Numbered from the stretch's first letter, positions 47,887 through 56,882 are shown. The stretch: 64,000 nt of DNA from Halalkalibaculum roseum (GCF_011059145.1 NZ_JAALLT010000003.1:496001-560000), one strand, 5' to 3'. A program made the numbers and translations. The notes: generated by a model not told the origin, from the letters alone.

Positions 47887-49596
47887 ATGAAATTGCTCAT
47901 TAGATTCTTATTTGTAGTTATACTCTTCCTCTACTCCGGTCTTCAAAACCCGGCAATTTCCCAGGTAGGCTGGACCAAGGCTTACGAAAATGCCGCCGTA
48001 GTGACTGCCGAAAGCCATGCTTCCAAAGCAGGCAAGCAGATACTCAGCGAAGGGGGAAATGCTGTTGATGCAGCCGTCGCCGTTCAATTTGCCCTGGCAG
48101 TGACCTTGCCCCGGGCTGGTAATATTGGAGGAGGCGGATTCATGGTTATACAAAAAGCTGACGGGACTTCTATATCCCTGGATTTTCGGGAGAAAGCACC
48201 CCTTAAATCTTCCCGAGATATGTACATCCGCAATGGCGAACTGGTTCCTGAGCTAAGCAGGGAAGGTGCTCTGGCCGTTGGAGTGCCCGGCGTAGTTGAC
48301 GGCATGATAAAAGCACTGGAGAGATACGGGAACCTGCCATTGGAAACGGTGATGAAGCCTGCCATAAAATTGGCCAGTGAAGGTTATCGGTTGTCATGGG
48401 TTCAGGCGGAGGATTTGAATGCCCATGCTGAGGATTTTAGAAATTACGATTCATCTTCAGGCTATTTTACAAAACCTTCCGGGGAGCAGTTTGAGGAAGG
48501 AGACCTGTTTGTACAAAAAGACCTGGCTAAAACACTCCGCAGAATATCTACCATGGGGCGAAAAGGCTTTTATTCGGGTAAGACCGCAGATCTCATTGTA
48601 GGTGAAATGCAGAAGCTAGGAGGACTGATTACGTATAAGGATCTAAATGAATACGAATCCGTTTGGAGAAAAACTGTAAAAGCCCACTATCAAGACTATG
48701 AGCTGGCTATCATGCCCCCGCCCAGCAGCGGCAGCATAGCCATAGCCCAAATCATGAAGATGCTGGATAGCTATGATCTGAAAGAGCTCGGGTTTAACTC
48801 AGCCGATTATATTCACCTGATTACCGAAACCATGCGCAGGGCCTTTGCCGATAGAGCCTATTTCCTGGGTGATCCTGATTTTGTGGATATACCCGGTGAT
48901 ACCCTGCTAAGCGATGCTTATAATGAAAATCGCATGGAGACATTCAACTGGGATGCTTCCACCCCCAGCAGAGAGTTGGATCATGGTGATATTCCCACAT
49001 TTCAGTATTCAGAATCATCAGAAACCACCCATTTTTCGATAGTGGATGCTGAAGGAAGTGCCGTAGCTGTAACTACCACGTTAAACGGTTCATTCGGCAG
49101 CCATGTCAGTGTAGGCGGAGCCGGTTTCCTTTTAAATAATGAGATGGATGACTTCACTGCCAAGCCCGGTGAGCCCAATATGTTCGGACTTATACAAGGT
49201 GAAGCAAATGCAGTTCAGCCCGGCAAGAGAATGCTAAGCAGCATGTCGCCCACCATAGTCACTAAAGACGGCAAAGTTAGAATGGTACTGGGTGCTGCAG
49301 GTGGGCCCCGAATAATTACAGCCACTTTTATGAGCTTTCTCAATATGGCTGTCTTTGGCATGAATGCCCGGGAAGCCATATCTGCTCCGCGTTTTCACCA
49401 CCAGTGGATGCCCGACAAACTCTATTATGAAGCATTTGGAATTAGTCCTGATACTCGGGAACTTCTTGAAGCAAAAGGCCATGAGCTGGAAATGAGGCCT
49501 ACCGTTGGAAGAGGCCACATTATTTATGTTGATGAAAATAACCGAAGGCACGGGGCAGCCGATCCAAGAGGCAACGGAACCGTGGAAGGGTATTAG
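47887..49596 (+). CDS. ggt: Gamma-glutamyltransferase
   Basis: The 569-residue periplasmic enzyme cleaves glutathione-like gamma-glutamyl bonds. A signal peptide (LIRFLFVVILFLYSG) precedes a 350-residue large subunit. Self-cleavage should occur before Thr380 in ETTHFSIVD, and the glycine loop SMSPTIV and PRIITATF follow. The length and GNIGGGGFMV are characteristic. It has its own gap on each side; the downstream gap carries short heptamer units and a hairpin. Confidence 0.93.
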   Translation: MKLLIRFLFVVILFLYSGLQNPAISQVGWTKAYENAAVVTAESHASKAGKQILSEGGNAVDAAVAVQFALAVTLPRAGNIGGGGFMVIQKADGTSISLDFREKAPLKSSRDMYIRNGELVPELSREGALAVGVPGVVDGMIKALERYGNLPLETVMKPAIKLASEGYRLSWVQAEDLNAHAEDFRNYDSSSGYFTKPSGEQFEEGDLFVQKDLAKTLRRISTMGRKGFYSGKTADLIVGEMQKLGGLITYKDLNEYESVWRKTVKAHYQDYELAIMPPPSSGSIAIAQIMKMLDSYDLKELGFNSADYIHLITETMRRAFADRAYFLGDPDFVDIPGDTLLSDAYNENRMETFNWDASTPSRELDHGDIPTFQYSESSETTHFSIVDAEGSAVAVTTTLNGSFGSHVSVGGAGFLLNNEMDDFTAKPGEPNMFGLIQGEANAVQPGKRMLSSMSPTIVTKDGKVRMVLGAAGGPRIITATFMSFLNMAVFGMNAREAISAPRFHHQWMPDKLYYEAFGISPDTRELLEAKGHELEMRPTVGRGHIIYVDENNRRHGAADPRGNGTVEGY

Positions 49597-49650
49597 ATGC
49601 CGGATGCTCACCTACGTATATAGCTGCGGTGAGTAAACTGGATGCTGGAA
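49595..49650. repeat. Short GGATGCT elements flanking a hairpin
   Basis: AGATGCC, GGATGCT (49595-49608), then CTCACC...GGTGAG (a hairpin from about 49607 to 49633), then another GGATGCT (49640-49646). The two GGATGCT copies are 38 bases apart, so register is not kept. It looks like a minimal relative of the 40120 array, inserted just at the ggt stop. Confidence 0.5.
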
Positions 49651-49725
49651 AAATGTGTGTTATCGACCGTTTGAACAATTTTTTTAAAATTTTGAATAGT
49701 TTTTAATAAAAGAAGAACTGCTTTT

Positions 49726-50796
49726 ATGGGGAAGAACTCAGACACAGATACCGATACAGCCATTCAATCGATTGAATGGCGCGAAGATCATTTGCGAATA
49801 TTAGATCAGACTTACCTTCCGAAACGTGAAGTTTATAGCGATATAAGAGATGTCGGAAGGGTTTGGGAGGCTATCAAAAAGCTGAGAGTCAGAGGCGCAC
49901 CTGCTATCGGTATCGCCGCAGCTTATGGATTTTACATGGGTATCAAGGAATTGCCGGAGAGCACCTTCGACAGCTTCTTAGTAGAAGTAGAACGAGTAGC
50001 TGAATACCTGGAGGGAGCACGTCCCACTGCCATTAATCTCAAATGGGCTCTGAATCGTATCAAGACGACCATTCAGGCTCACAAAGATAAGCCCATTGAT
50101 GAGATCAAGGAGATCGTATTGAAAACCGCGAAAACGATCCATGACGAAGACAAACGCATCTGTAAAAAGATTGGCGAAAATGGAGTCTCCCTTGTTAAGA
50201 AAGATGCCAAAATACTGACTCACTGTAATACCGGAAGTCTTGCCACAGGTCAGTATGGCACCGCCCTTTCCGTCATTTTTCATGCCCATGAAGAGGGCAA
50301 AGACCTACAGGTTTGGGTGGATGAAACACGTCCCTTGCTACAGGGATCACGTCTTACTGCCTGGGAATTGATGAATGCAGAAATCCCCATGAAACTGATT
50401 ACCGACTCTACGGCGGGATCTATCATGAGGCAGGGCAAGGTGGATATGGTGATTGTAGGAACTGACCGGGTAGCCGCTAACGGGGATACCGCAAATAAAA
50501 TCGGTACCTATCCCCTAGCCGTGCTAGCTAAAGAAAACGATGTTCCCTTTTACGTTGCTGTTCCCCTATCCACAATAGATATGGAACTGGAAAACGGGGA
50601 CGAAATTCCTATCGAAGAGAGAGACGACGAAGAGATTACAACCTTCAACGGATCCCAGGTCGCTCCCAAAAAAGTAGAAACCTATAATCCGGCTTTTGAC
50701 ATAACTCCACACAAGTATATTACCGGATTTATCACGGAGAAAGGAATTATAGAGCCACCTTTTAAAGAAAGTTTTGAGAAACTGTTTGAGGATTAG
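49726..50796 (+). CDS. mtnA: S-methyl-5-thioribose-1-phosphate isomerase
   Basis: The 356-residue isomerase acts in methionine salvage. The conserved N-terminal VRGAPAIGIAAAYG, the catalytic Cys in THCNTGSLATGQYGTAL and Asp in VGTDRVAANGDTANKIGTY are all present. eIF2B-like regulatory subunits lack the Cys. No other salvage genes are nearby. A perfect hairpin terminator follows. Confidence 0.95.
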   Translation: MGKNSDTDTDTAIQSIEWREDHLRILDQTYLPKREVYSDIRDVGRVWEAIKKLRVRGAPAIGIAAAYGFYMGIKELPESTFDSFLVEVERVAEYLEGARPTAINLKWALNRIKTTIQAHKDKPIDEIKEIVLKTAKTIHDEDKRICKKIGENGVSLVKKDAKILTHCNTGSLATGQYGTALSVIFHAHEEGKDLQVWVDETRPLLQGSRLTAWELMNAEIPMKLITDSTAGSIMRQGKVDMVIVGTDRVAANGDTANKIGTYPLAVLAKENDVPFYVAVPLSTIDMELENGDEIPIEERDDEEITTFNGSQVAPKKVETYNPAFDITPHKYITGFITEKGIIEPPFKESFEKLFED

Positions 50797-50804
50797 CTCA
50801 CTAA

Positions 50805-50838
50805 AGCTTTACTAAACTGACAAAAGTTTAGTAAAGCT
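50805..50838. terminator. Bidirectional terminator between mtnA and ytxJ
   Basis: AGCTTTACTAAACT (50805-50818) pairs perfectly with AGTTTAGTAAAGCT (50825-50838), a 14-pair stem with a six-base loop GACAAA. A TTTTAATT run follows on +. It serves two convergent genes. Confidence 0.88.
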
Positions 50839-50842
50839 GCTT

Positions 50843-51241
50843 TTAATTCTTTCTTAGTACTTCCATCAAAGGCTCAGCCTTGACCGAGCCATGAGATGCG
50901 TGCCAAACCACCTCTCCTTCATTGAGTAATATAGCCTGTGGCGACTCGTGCCTCACATTTAGTTTATCAGCTATGTAGTTGGAGACGTCACGCGAAGAAA
51001 TTACATCGACAAAGTTCATGTCTGTCGCTTCACTGATATCACCGGCCTGTTGCTCCAAATTTGATTTTGCAAAGATACAGACACTGCAGCGGTCACTGTG
51101 TTTATAAATAAGCTGAGGTGTGCTTTCTGATCTGCTCAGTAATTTATCGACAGAATCTTTGCCTTCTAAAATTTGCCACTCTTCCGCTTTATCCGCACCG
51201 GATTGGCTGAACATACCTTTTACTCCTTCAAAAAATCCCAT
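50843..51241 (-). CDS. ytxJ: Bacillithiol-type YtxJ thioredoxin-like protein with CxxC
   Basis: The 132-residue protein fits the YtxJ (DUF2847) family with IYKHSDRCSVCIFAKSNLEQ and HESPQAILLNEGEVVWHASH. YtxJ is proposed as a bacilliredoxin. The usual motif is Cys-Pro/Ser-Ile-Ser with a single reactive Cys. Here Cys52 and Cys55 make a CxxC pair, which could change the chemistry from monothiol to dithiol. It is transcribed toward the mtnA terminator and starts nine bases after pfkA. Confidence 0.88.
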   Translation of the reverse strand: MGFFEGVKGMFSQSGADKAEEWQILEGKDSVDKLLSRSESTPQLIYKHSDRCSVCIFAKSNLEQQAGDISEATDMNFVDVISSRDVSNYIADKLNVRHESPQAILLNEGEVVWHASHGSVKAEPLMEVLRKN

Positions 51242-51250
51242 AAATACTTT

Positions 51251-52327
51251 TCAATCACCTAAACAAATTCCTACGTCTCGTGCCGTCTGAACTGTATCAC
51301 TGTCAAGAGGTACTGCCTTCATCTTGTTGGCGACCTCATTGATCGGAATACTGGTCAGCTTGTTATCCTGCAGCACCACCAGTTTGTTGAAATCTCTCTC
51401 CTGCACACAACGGATGGCAGCTGCCCCGAATCGCAGTGAAATCAACCTGTCGTAAGTAGTGGGAGAGCCTCCTCGCTGCAAGTGACCCAGCACAACCGAT
51501 CGTGATTCCTGACCGGTTCTTTCGGTGAGTTCCGCAGCGACCTGCCGGGCAATTCCGCCAAGCTGCACTTCTTGTCCGATAGTTTTTCCTTTGGTCACCA
51601 GTTCGCCGCCTTTTGGCTTAGCTCCTTCGGCAACCACAATCATGGTATAGTGCTTATCTTTCGACTTGCGCTCTTCAATCTTTTCAACAATAGAATCGTA
51701 TGTAAAGGGAATTTCAGGCAACAAAATAACATCTGCCGTTGAGGCAAGACCTGATAGAAGAGCGATCCATCCGGCATAGCGCCCCATTACTTCCACAACC
51801 ATCAGTCTTTGATGGGACTCTGCCGTTGTTGTTATACGGTCAATGGCTTCCGTTGCAATACTGCGGGCCGTATCAAAACCAAGTGTGACATCGCAACCCC
51901 AGATATCATTATCAATTGTCTTCGGAACCCCGACGATATCCAAACCTTTATTGACCAGTTTATTGGCAATACGCATGGAACCGTCTCCACCGATGGCTAC
52001 CAGCGCATCAATTCCGTAATCTTCAAATGTCTGCATGAGGTGATCGGATACATCTTTGGTATCCCAGCTCCCATCTTTCTTCTGGTAGGGCATTTCAAAA
52101 GGGTTTCCTTTGTTGGCTGTACCCAGAATAGTACCGCCCAACAAGGTGATACCCCTCACCTCTTTTTCGGTCAGCCTCACAAAAGGTTCATCCGTATAGA
52201 TAGACCCGTATCCGTTTTCAATACCGTAGACTTCCCAGCCGCGACGAAGCGCCGCCAGAGTTGCTGCACGTATAGCCGCATTCAATCCCGGTGCGTCACC
52301 GCCACCTGTGTTGATAGCTATTTTCAT
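51251..52327 (-). CDS. pfkA: 6-phosphofructokinase, mixed-signature type
   Basis: The 358-residue enzyme phosphorylates fructose-6-phosphate. GGGDAPGLNAAIRA starts the phosphate-donor site. GGDGS (113-117) has Gly at the position typical of ATP enzymes, while PKTIDND (135-141) has Lys at the position typical of PPi enzymes. It thus belongs to the Gly/Lys mixed group, whose tested members are mostly ATP-dependent as far as I recall. Asp139 is the probable catalytic base. It overlaps the upstream Sua5-type gene by 4 bp. Confidence 0.92.
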   Translation of the reverse strand: MKIAINTGGGDAPGLNAAIRAATLAALRRGWEVYGIENGYGSIYTDEPFVRLTEKEVRGITLLGGTILGTANKGNPFEMPYQKKDGSWDTKDVSDHLMQTFEDYGIDALVAIGGDGSMRIANKLVNKGLDIVGVPKTIDNDIWGCDVTLGFDTARSIATEAIDRITTTAESHQRLMVVEVMGRYAGWIALLSGLASTADVILLPEIPFTYDSIVEKIEERKSKDKHYTMIVVAEGAKPKGGELVTKGKTIGQEVQLGGIARQVAAELTERTGQESRSVVLGHLQRGGSPTTYDRLISLRFGAAAIRCVQERDFNKLVVLQDNKLTSIPINEVANKMKAVPLDSDTVQTARDVGICLGD

Positions 52328-53001
52328 GATAATTTTGCCTCCGCCAGGTTTTCGCCTTGCATTCTGAATACTTCCTCGGCCTCTTCAATACCGAGACCCC
52401 GTCGAATAATCATGGCTTCCTCCTCTGTCATGTCAATTATAGTTGTTTCCTGTGATGGCAAATCCTGCTGGTTATCAATGATAACATCCACCAGCTTATC
52501 AAATTCCCTCAAGAAAGGTTCCCTATCGAACTTCTCCAGGGCGCCTTCTTTCATTTGAGGCTTTTTTGCGGTAATTGCCAGAAGAGGATCTCCCACCTCC
52601 TCAACAAGTCCCTGGCAGATCGGATAGTCAGGAACGCGAATACCTACCGTCTTCTTTTTGGGATGTACCAGCAATTTGGGTACCTCTTTGGTAGCTGGAA
52701 GTATAAAAGTATAAGGGCCGGGTATCAATCGTTTGATCAGTTTAAAATTCCTGTCAGAAATGTGTGCAAATTTGGCGATCCCGGAAAGCGAGTCACACAA
52801 AATACTCAAATGATCATCATCGCCCAGGTTCCTGATTCTCCTGATTCGCTCAATTCCTTTTTTATTGGTATAGGCACATCCCAGGGCATACTGACTATCG
52901 GTTGGAAATAACAGTACTGCACCGTCAGCAACCATATCTGCAATTTCAAAAATACGTTTCACATGCGGCGTTTCAGGATGTAATTTAATTCGTTCTGCCA
53001 T
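52324..53001 (-). CDS. L-threonylcarbamoyladenylate synthase family (Sua5/YciO/YrdC)
   Basis: The 225-residue YrdC-fold protein has the family core LLFPTDSQYALGCAYTNKKG, RPGPYTFILPATKEVPKL-like (PGPYTFILPAT) and VGIRVPDYP. YciO-type proteins have the Tyr/Thr variations seen here, so it may be the YciO branch rather than the tRNA t6A enzyme. It overlaps pfkA by 4 bp (ATGA), an uncommon pairing that probably reflects co-translation. Confidence 0.85.
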   Translation of the reverse strand: MAERIKLHPETPHVKRIFEIADMVADGAVLLFPTDSQYALGCAYTNKKGIERIRRIRNLGDDDHLSILCDSLSGIAKFAHISDRNFKLIKRLIPGPYTFILPATKEVPKLLVHPKKKTVGIRVPDYPICQGLVEEVGDPLLAITAKKPQMKEGALEKFDREPFLREFDKLVDVIIDNQQDLPSQETTIIDMTEEEAMIIRRGLGIEEAEEVFRMQGENLAEAKLS

Positions 53002-53241
53002 ATTTCAAATCCTTCGATTATGATTTTGGTGATAAATAAGAAGTAAACTATAGGTAGGTTAATACCTTGAAAAGGAATGATTCAATTCAAATAGTTGTGC
53101 TATTAGTATACAAGATGGGCGAGATTGTTTCATGATATTCAACGTTAAGATCTTCATAAATCCTTGAAAACATTAATAACATATTGTGTGAGGATAATCA
53201 ACTCATATTTAAATAATCATTAATAAAAATTATTACTCATT

Positions 53242-53949
53242 ATGGAAACAGAAGTTCAAGCACACTGGCTGGGTCACTCCGCTTTTAAGCTGGTGAGTCC
53301 GAAAGGCAACCATATTCTGGTTGATCCCTTTCTGAAAAACAACGGTGTAACTCCCGATGACTGGAAGGAGCCGGAAGAGGTCGACTATATTTTTCTAACA
53401 CACGGCCATGAAGACCATGTCGGTGACACCCTCGAGATTGCCGAACGTACCGGTTGCGAAGTTGTTGCCCCTGTAGAATTATCCCGTATTCTGGTAGGCA
53501 AGCACGGGCTGGGAGAAGATCAGGCAACGGAATTCAATAAAGGCGGTACCGTGCACTATGATGATTTTTCCGTTACCCTGGTTTCTGCAAATCACAGCTC
53601 TTCATTCAACGGAGATTATACCGGTGAGCCGGGCGGACTGGTTTTCTCTTTTGAGGATGATATCTGTATCTACCATCTCGGTGACACCAATATCTTTACC
53701 GACCTTGAGTTATATGGACAGATGTATGTGCCTCATTTAACACTGGTTCCAATGGGGGATCACTACACGATGGGTCCCCAGGAAGCTGCATACGCTGTAG
53801 AAATGCTGAATCCGGAAGTGGCGATACCCATCCATTACGGTACATTCCCCGTTCTTACCGGAGATCCCGAAGACTTTAAAACTTTCGTTGAGGATATATC
53901 CGATACCGAAGTATGGATTCCGGAACCGGGAGATAATTTCCTCGCCTAG
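53242..53949 (+). CDS. Metal-dependent hydrolase (UPF0173, beta-lactamase fold)
   Basis: The 235-residue protein has HSAFKLVSPKGNHILVDPF, the metallo-beta-lactamase motif LTHGHEDHVGD, and HLGDTNIF and PIHYGTFPVLTGD with the remaining metal ligands. UPF0173 (YtkL) members have the same order and size. The substrate is unknown. It is single and ends at a strong terminator. Confidence 0.9.
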   Translation: METEVQAHWLGHSAFKLVSPKGNHILVDPFLKNNGVTPDDWKEPEEVDYIFLTHGHEDHVGDTLEIAERTGCEVVAPVELSRILVGKHGLGEDQATEFNKGGTVHYDDFSVTLVSANHSSSFNGDYTGEPGGLVFSFEDDICIYHLGDTNIFTDLELYGQMYVPHLTLVPMGDHYTMGPQEAAYAVEMLNPEVAIPIHYGTFPVLTGDPEDFKTFVEDISDTEVWIPEPGDNFLA

Positions 53950-53979
53950 TACCGGCTCTCCAATACTATTATTTACTGA

Positions 53980-54007
53980 CCTCGACGGTTTTCCGTCGGG
54001 GTTTTTT
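53980..54007 (+). terminator. Intrinsic terminator after the UPF0173 gene
   Basis: CCTCGACGG, loop TTTT, CCGTCGGGG, followed by six T. It falls 30 bases after the stop. Confidence 0.9.
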
Positions 54008-54102
54008 AATTAAATCGCCATATTAAGCTAATGTTAATATCATAGTGAGCGCCCTTATATTATTATTTTTATCTTATTTTAAGATAAAGCAAAAAAGATT
54101 AG

Positions 54103-56517
54103 GTGAGAGTTATAGTGAAAGAGAAAAATTCACAAAAAGTAGCGGTTTGGCTGATTAACGAGATCAATCGAAAAGGCTTTCTGAAAAGAAGTGATGCCGT
54201 CGATTCCATTGAAACTGCATTCAGTAAAGACTATGTCACGTTTACCTCCAGTGGCAATAGAACTATCCATGAGAAAGTCCTTAAGAATTTTAGGGACTTG
54301 AAGGATGATTCCATCTCCTGGAATGTCGGAGAACAAGCCTGGATCTCTAACTCAAATGGCAGTGAAAAGAAGAGTGAAAAATTAAGAAACCCGAAATTAC
54401 CCACTGCAGTAAAACCCAGTGAGGTCCCCGAAGGTGCCGGGGAAGATCACCCTTCCCTCTACCTGAACCGGGAGCTGGGCTGGCTCGATTTTAATTGGCG
54501 GGTACTCTATCAGGCAATGGACGAACGTACTCCTTTGCTGGAGCGGGTGCGATTTATTGCTATAACTGCAAGCAACCTGGATGAGTTTATCCAAAAGAGA
54601 GTGGGTGGATTGAAACGGCAGGAGGCAGCCGGAGTGGATCATCTTAGTCCCGACGGCCGAACGCCTGACACTCAGATTGACCTTGTGAGGGATCAGGCTG
54701 CAAAAATGCAGTATAGAATTTCTGAGATTTGGAATAACGAGTTACTGCCCTTACTGGAAAAAGATGCTTTTATAAAAATATCCTACTACAAGGATCTCAA
54801 GAAGAAACAGAGAGAGCAAATGGATGAATATTTTATGGACCATATTTATCCGACCCTCACCCCTCTGGCTGTAGATCCCGGACATCCCTTCCCTTTTATA
54901 TCAAACCTAAGCTTGTCACTTGCGATAAAGCTTCGCAAGCCCGATCGTGACGCGTTCAATTTTGCCCGCGTAAAGATTCCCACAAACCAACCGCGCTGGC
55001 TTCCAATAGAGTCAGGTGACTCTGAATTGAACTTTATCCCAATTGAGGAACTCATACGTCAAAATATTCACAAGCTTTTCCCCGGCATGGAGATTGAAGG
55101 AGCCTGCCTGTTTCGGATAACCAGGAATGCCGATATTCGAAGAAACGAGGAGGAAGCTGAAGATCTCAAGTCAATGATTTCTGAAGAACTTCGTGAAAGA
55201 AGATTCGCAGAAGTCGTAAGGCTGGAAGTTGAAAAAAATATTGACGAGAATGTACTGAACCTGTTAATGAATGAGCTACACCTTAATGATGATGACATTA
55301 TTAAAGTGCAAGGCATCCTGGATCTTACGGCTTGTTTTAAGCTTGCCAACCGGAACATCCCGGGACTTAAGTTTGAGAAATGGAATCCGGTAATACCCAA
55401 GCCACTTTATCATGAGGGGGAAACCGAGGAAGAGCAATCGATCTTTGACATTATAAGTAAAGGAGATTTACTGGTTCATCATCCTTATGAATCATTTTCA
55501 GCCAGTGTTCGCCGGCTTATTGAGGAGGCCGCAGACGACCCCGATGTGTTGACCATCAAGCAGACCTTGTACCGCACTTCTGAAGATTCACCCATTGTAA
55601 AAGCTCTGATTCGGGCAGCCGAGAAAGGTAAGCAGGTTGCCGTTCTTGTAGAGGTGAAGGCACGCTTTGATGAAGCCAGCAACATCGAATGGGGCAGAAT
55701 TCTTGAAAATGCCGGAGTGCATGTAGCATATGGTTTGGTAGGACTGAAGACACACGCCAAAGTTGCGATGATTGTGAGAAGAGAAAAAAACAAACACGTA
55801 ACCTACTGCCACATCGGTACAGGTAACTATCATGTGGAGACGGCCGAGATCTATACCGATCTCGGTCTGCTCACCAATGATCCCGAAATAGGTTATGACG
55901 TCACCAACCTGTTCCACTATCTCACGGGCTACGCACCAAGTCAAAATTACAAGAAACTGCTTGTTGCTCCACAGATACTTCGTTCTTCTTTTTATGAGCT
56001 GATAGACCAGGAGATTGCTTTTGCAGAGAAGGGCAAAGAAGGCAGAATCATAGCCAAAATGAACGCTCTGGATGATGTTGAAATCATCAAACGACTCTAT
56101 AAAGCATCGCAGGCCGGAGTGGAAATTGATCTGATCGTAAGAGGTCACTCAAGACTCAGGCCACAGCTGAAGAAGTTCAGTGAAAACATAAGAGTCATAA
56201 GCATCATAGGACGATTTCTGGAACATGACCGAATATTTTATTTTGGCAACAACGGCGATCCGAAAATGTTCATAGGCAGTGCCGACTGGCGATTCCGCAA
56301 TTTGGATGAGCGTGTCGAAGCTATTGTACCCATCACCCTTCCGGGATTACAAAAGCGAATCATTTCCATTTTGAAGAAAGCATTAAAAGACAACCGCCTT
56401 GCCTGGGATATGCATGCCGATGGCAGCTATACCCAACGGCGCCCAAAGAAAGGACAAAAAGAGCGAAGTTTTCAGAACATGATGATGAAAAATGCACGGA
56501 AGAGGGCGATACGTTAG
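54103..56517 (+). CDS. ppk1: Polyphosphate kinase 1 with N-terminal DUF6953-like domain
   Basis: The 804-residue enzyme makes polyphosphate from ATP. The PPK1 part starts near residue 117 (LYLNRELGWLDFNWRVL) and includes the head, middle and C-terminal domains. The catalytic His pair lies in LKTHAKVAMIVRRE and YCHIGTGNYHVETA. Before it, residues 11-82 (VAVWLINEINRKGFL ... TIHEKVLKNFRDL ... ISWN) resemble the small DUF6953 family, usually a stand-alone protein. A linker of about 35 residues joins them. I use the GTG at 54103; a second GTG at 54115 is possible. Confidence 0.92.
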   Translation: MRVIVKEKNSQKVAVWLINEINRKGFLKRSDAVDSIETAFSKDYVTFTSSGNRTIHEKVLKNFRDLKDDSISWNVGEQAWISNSNGSEKKSEKLRNPKLPTAVKPSEVPEGAGEDHPSLYLNRELGWLDFNWRVLYQAMDERTPLLERVRFIAITASNLDEFIQKRVGGLKRQEAAGVDHLSPDGRTPDTQIDLVRDQAAKMQYRISEIWNNELLPLLEKDAFIKISYYKDLKKKQREQMDEYFMDHIYPTLTPLAVDPGHPFPFISNLSLSLAIKLRKPDRDAFNFARVKIPTNQPRWLPIESGDSELNFIPIEELIRQNIHKLFPGMEIEGACLFRITRNADIRRNEEEAEDLKSMISEELRERRFAEVVRLEVEKNIDENVLNLLMNELHLNDDDIIKVQGILDLTACFKLANRNIPGLKFEKWNPVIPKPLYHEGETEEEQSIFDIISKGDLLVHHPYESFSASVRRLIEEAADDPDVLTIKQTLYRTSEDSPIVKALIRAAEKGKQVAVLVEVKARFDEASNIEWGRILENAGVHVAYGLVGLKTHAKVAMIVRREKNKHVTYCHIGTGNYHVETAEIYTDLGLLTNDPEIGYDVTNLFHYLTGYAPSQNYKKLLVAPQILRSSFYELIDQEIAFAEKGKEGRIIAKMNALDDVEIIKRLYKASQAGVEIDLIVRGHSRLRPQLKKFSENIRVISIIGRFLEHDRIFYFGNNGDPKMFIGSADWRFRNLDERVEAIVPITLPGLQKRIISILKKALKDNRLAWDMHADGSYTQRRPKKGQKERSFQNMMMKNARKRAIR

Positions 56518-56521
56518 GCAA

Positions 56522-56605
56522 AAGTAAGAAGTGAAAAGTGAGAAGTGAGAAGGGAAAAGGCAGTTGGCAGTTGGCAGTTGGGAGTTGGCAGTTGGCAGTT
56601 GGCAA
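56522..56605. repeat. Twelve-unit heptamer array (AAGTGAG to TTGGCAG)
   Basis: Twelve contiguous units from 56522: AAGTAAG, AAGTGAA, AAGTGAG, AAGTGAG, AAGGGAA, AAGGCAG, TTGGCAG, TTGGCAG, TTGGGAG, TTGGCAG, TTGGCAG, TTGGCAA. The register is perfect over 84 bases while the unit changes midway through an intermediate (AAGGCAG). It begins four bases after the ppk1 stop. Confidence 0.92.
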
Positions 56606-56829
56606 AATAAATGTGTTTCAAGGGAGTTGCACTCAGATAACTAAAGTATATGTGGATATAATATTCAGGCTCATTCAAGCGTCCACGCTTGAATGGTTAA
56701 TGGCCTAGTGCAATATATTTTCAGGAATCCGTGAAAGGCCGAAGGGGCATTGATATAGATCCCTTCCTATTGTATCAGCAATATAGTTGGGAGTACAACT
56801 CCCTCAGAGCCCACTTTAAATTTTTTTAT
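56606..56829. repeat. 224-base palindrome-rich core between heptamer arms
   Basis: Between two oppositely oriented heptamer arms. It contains CATTCAAGCG/CGCTTGAATG with a TCCA loop (56672-56695, ten perfect pairs), GGCCT/AGGCC around 56703-56740, AAGGG/CCCTT further right, and AGGGAGTTG paired with CAACTCCCT near the ends. No coding frame is seen. It could be a miniature mobile element, a structured RNA, or a relic of an insertion. Confidence 0.55.
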
Positions 56830-56878
56830 CTACTCTCGTCTCCCTTCTTGCTTCTACCTTCTACCTTCTACCTTTTCT
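56830..56878. repeat. Heptamer array, CTTCTAC family
   Basis: Units CTACTCT, CGTCTCC, CTTCTTG, CTTCTAC (three copies), CTTTTCT from 56830 in strict register. As its reverse complement it resembles the AAGTGAG part of the 56522 array, giving inverted arms around the core. It ends five bases before the DUF420 gene stop. Confidence 0.85.
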
Positions 56879-56882
56879 CATC

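Noticed and set aside
47887-49596. Gamma-glutamyltransferase as a specialised cephalosporin acylase
   Set aside because: The TTHFS processing site and overall sequence fit ordinary GGT; nothing points to another substrate.
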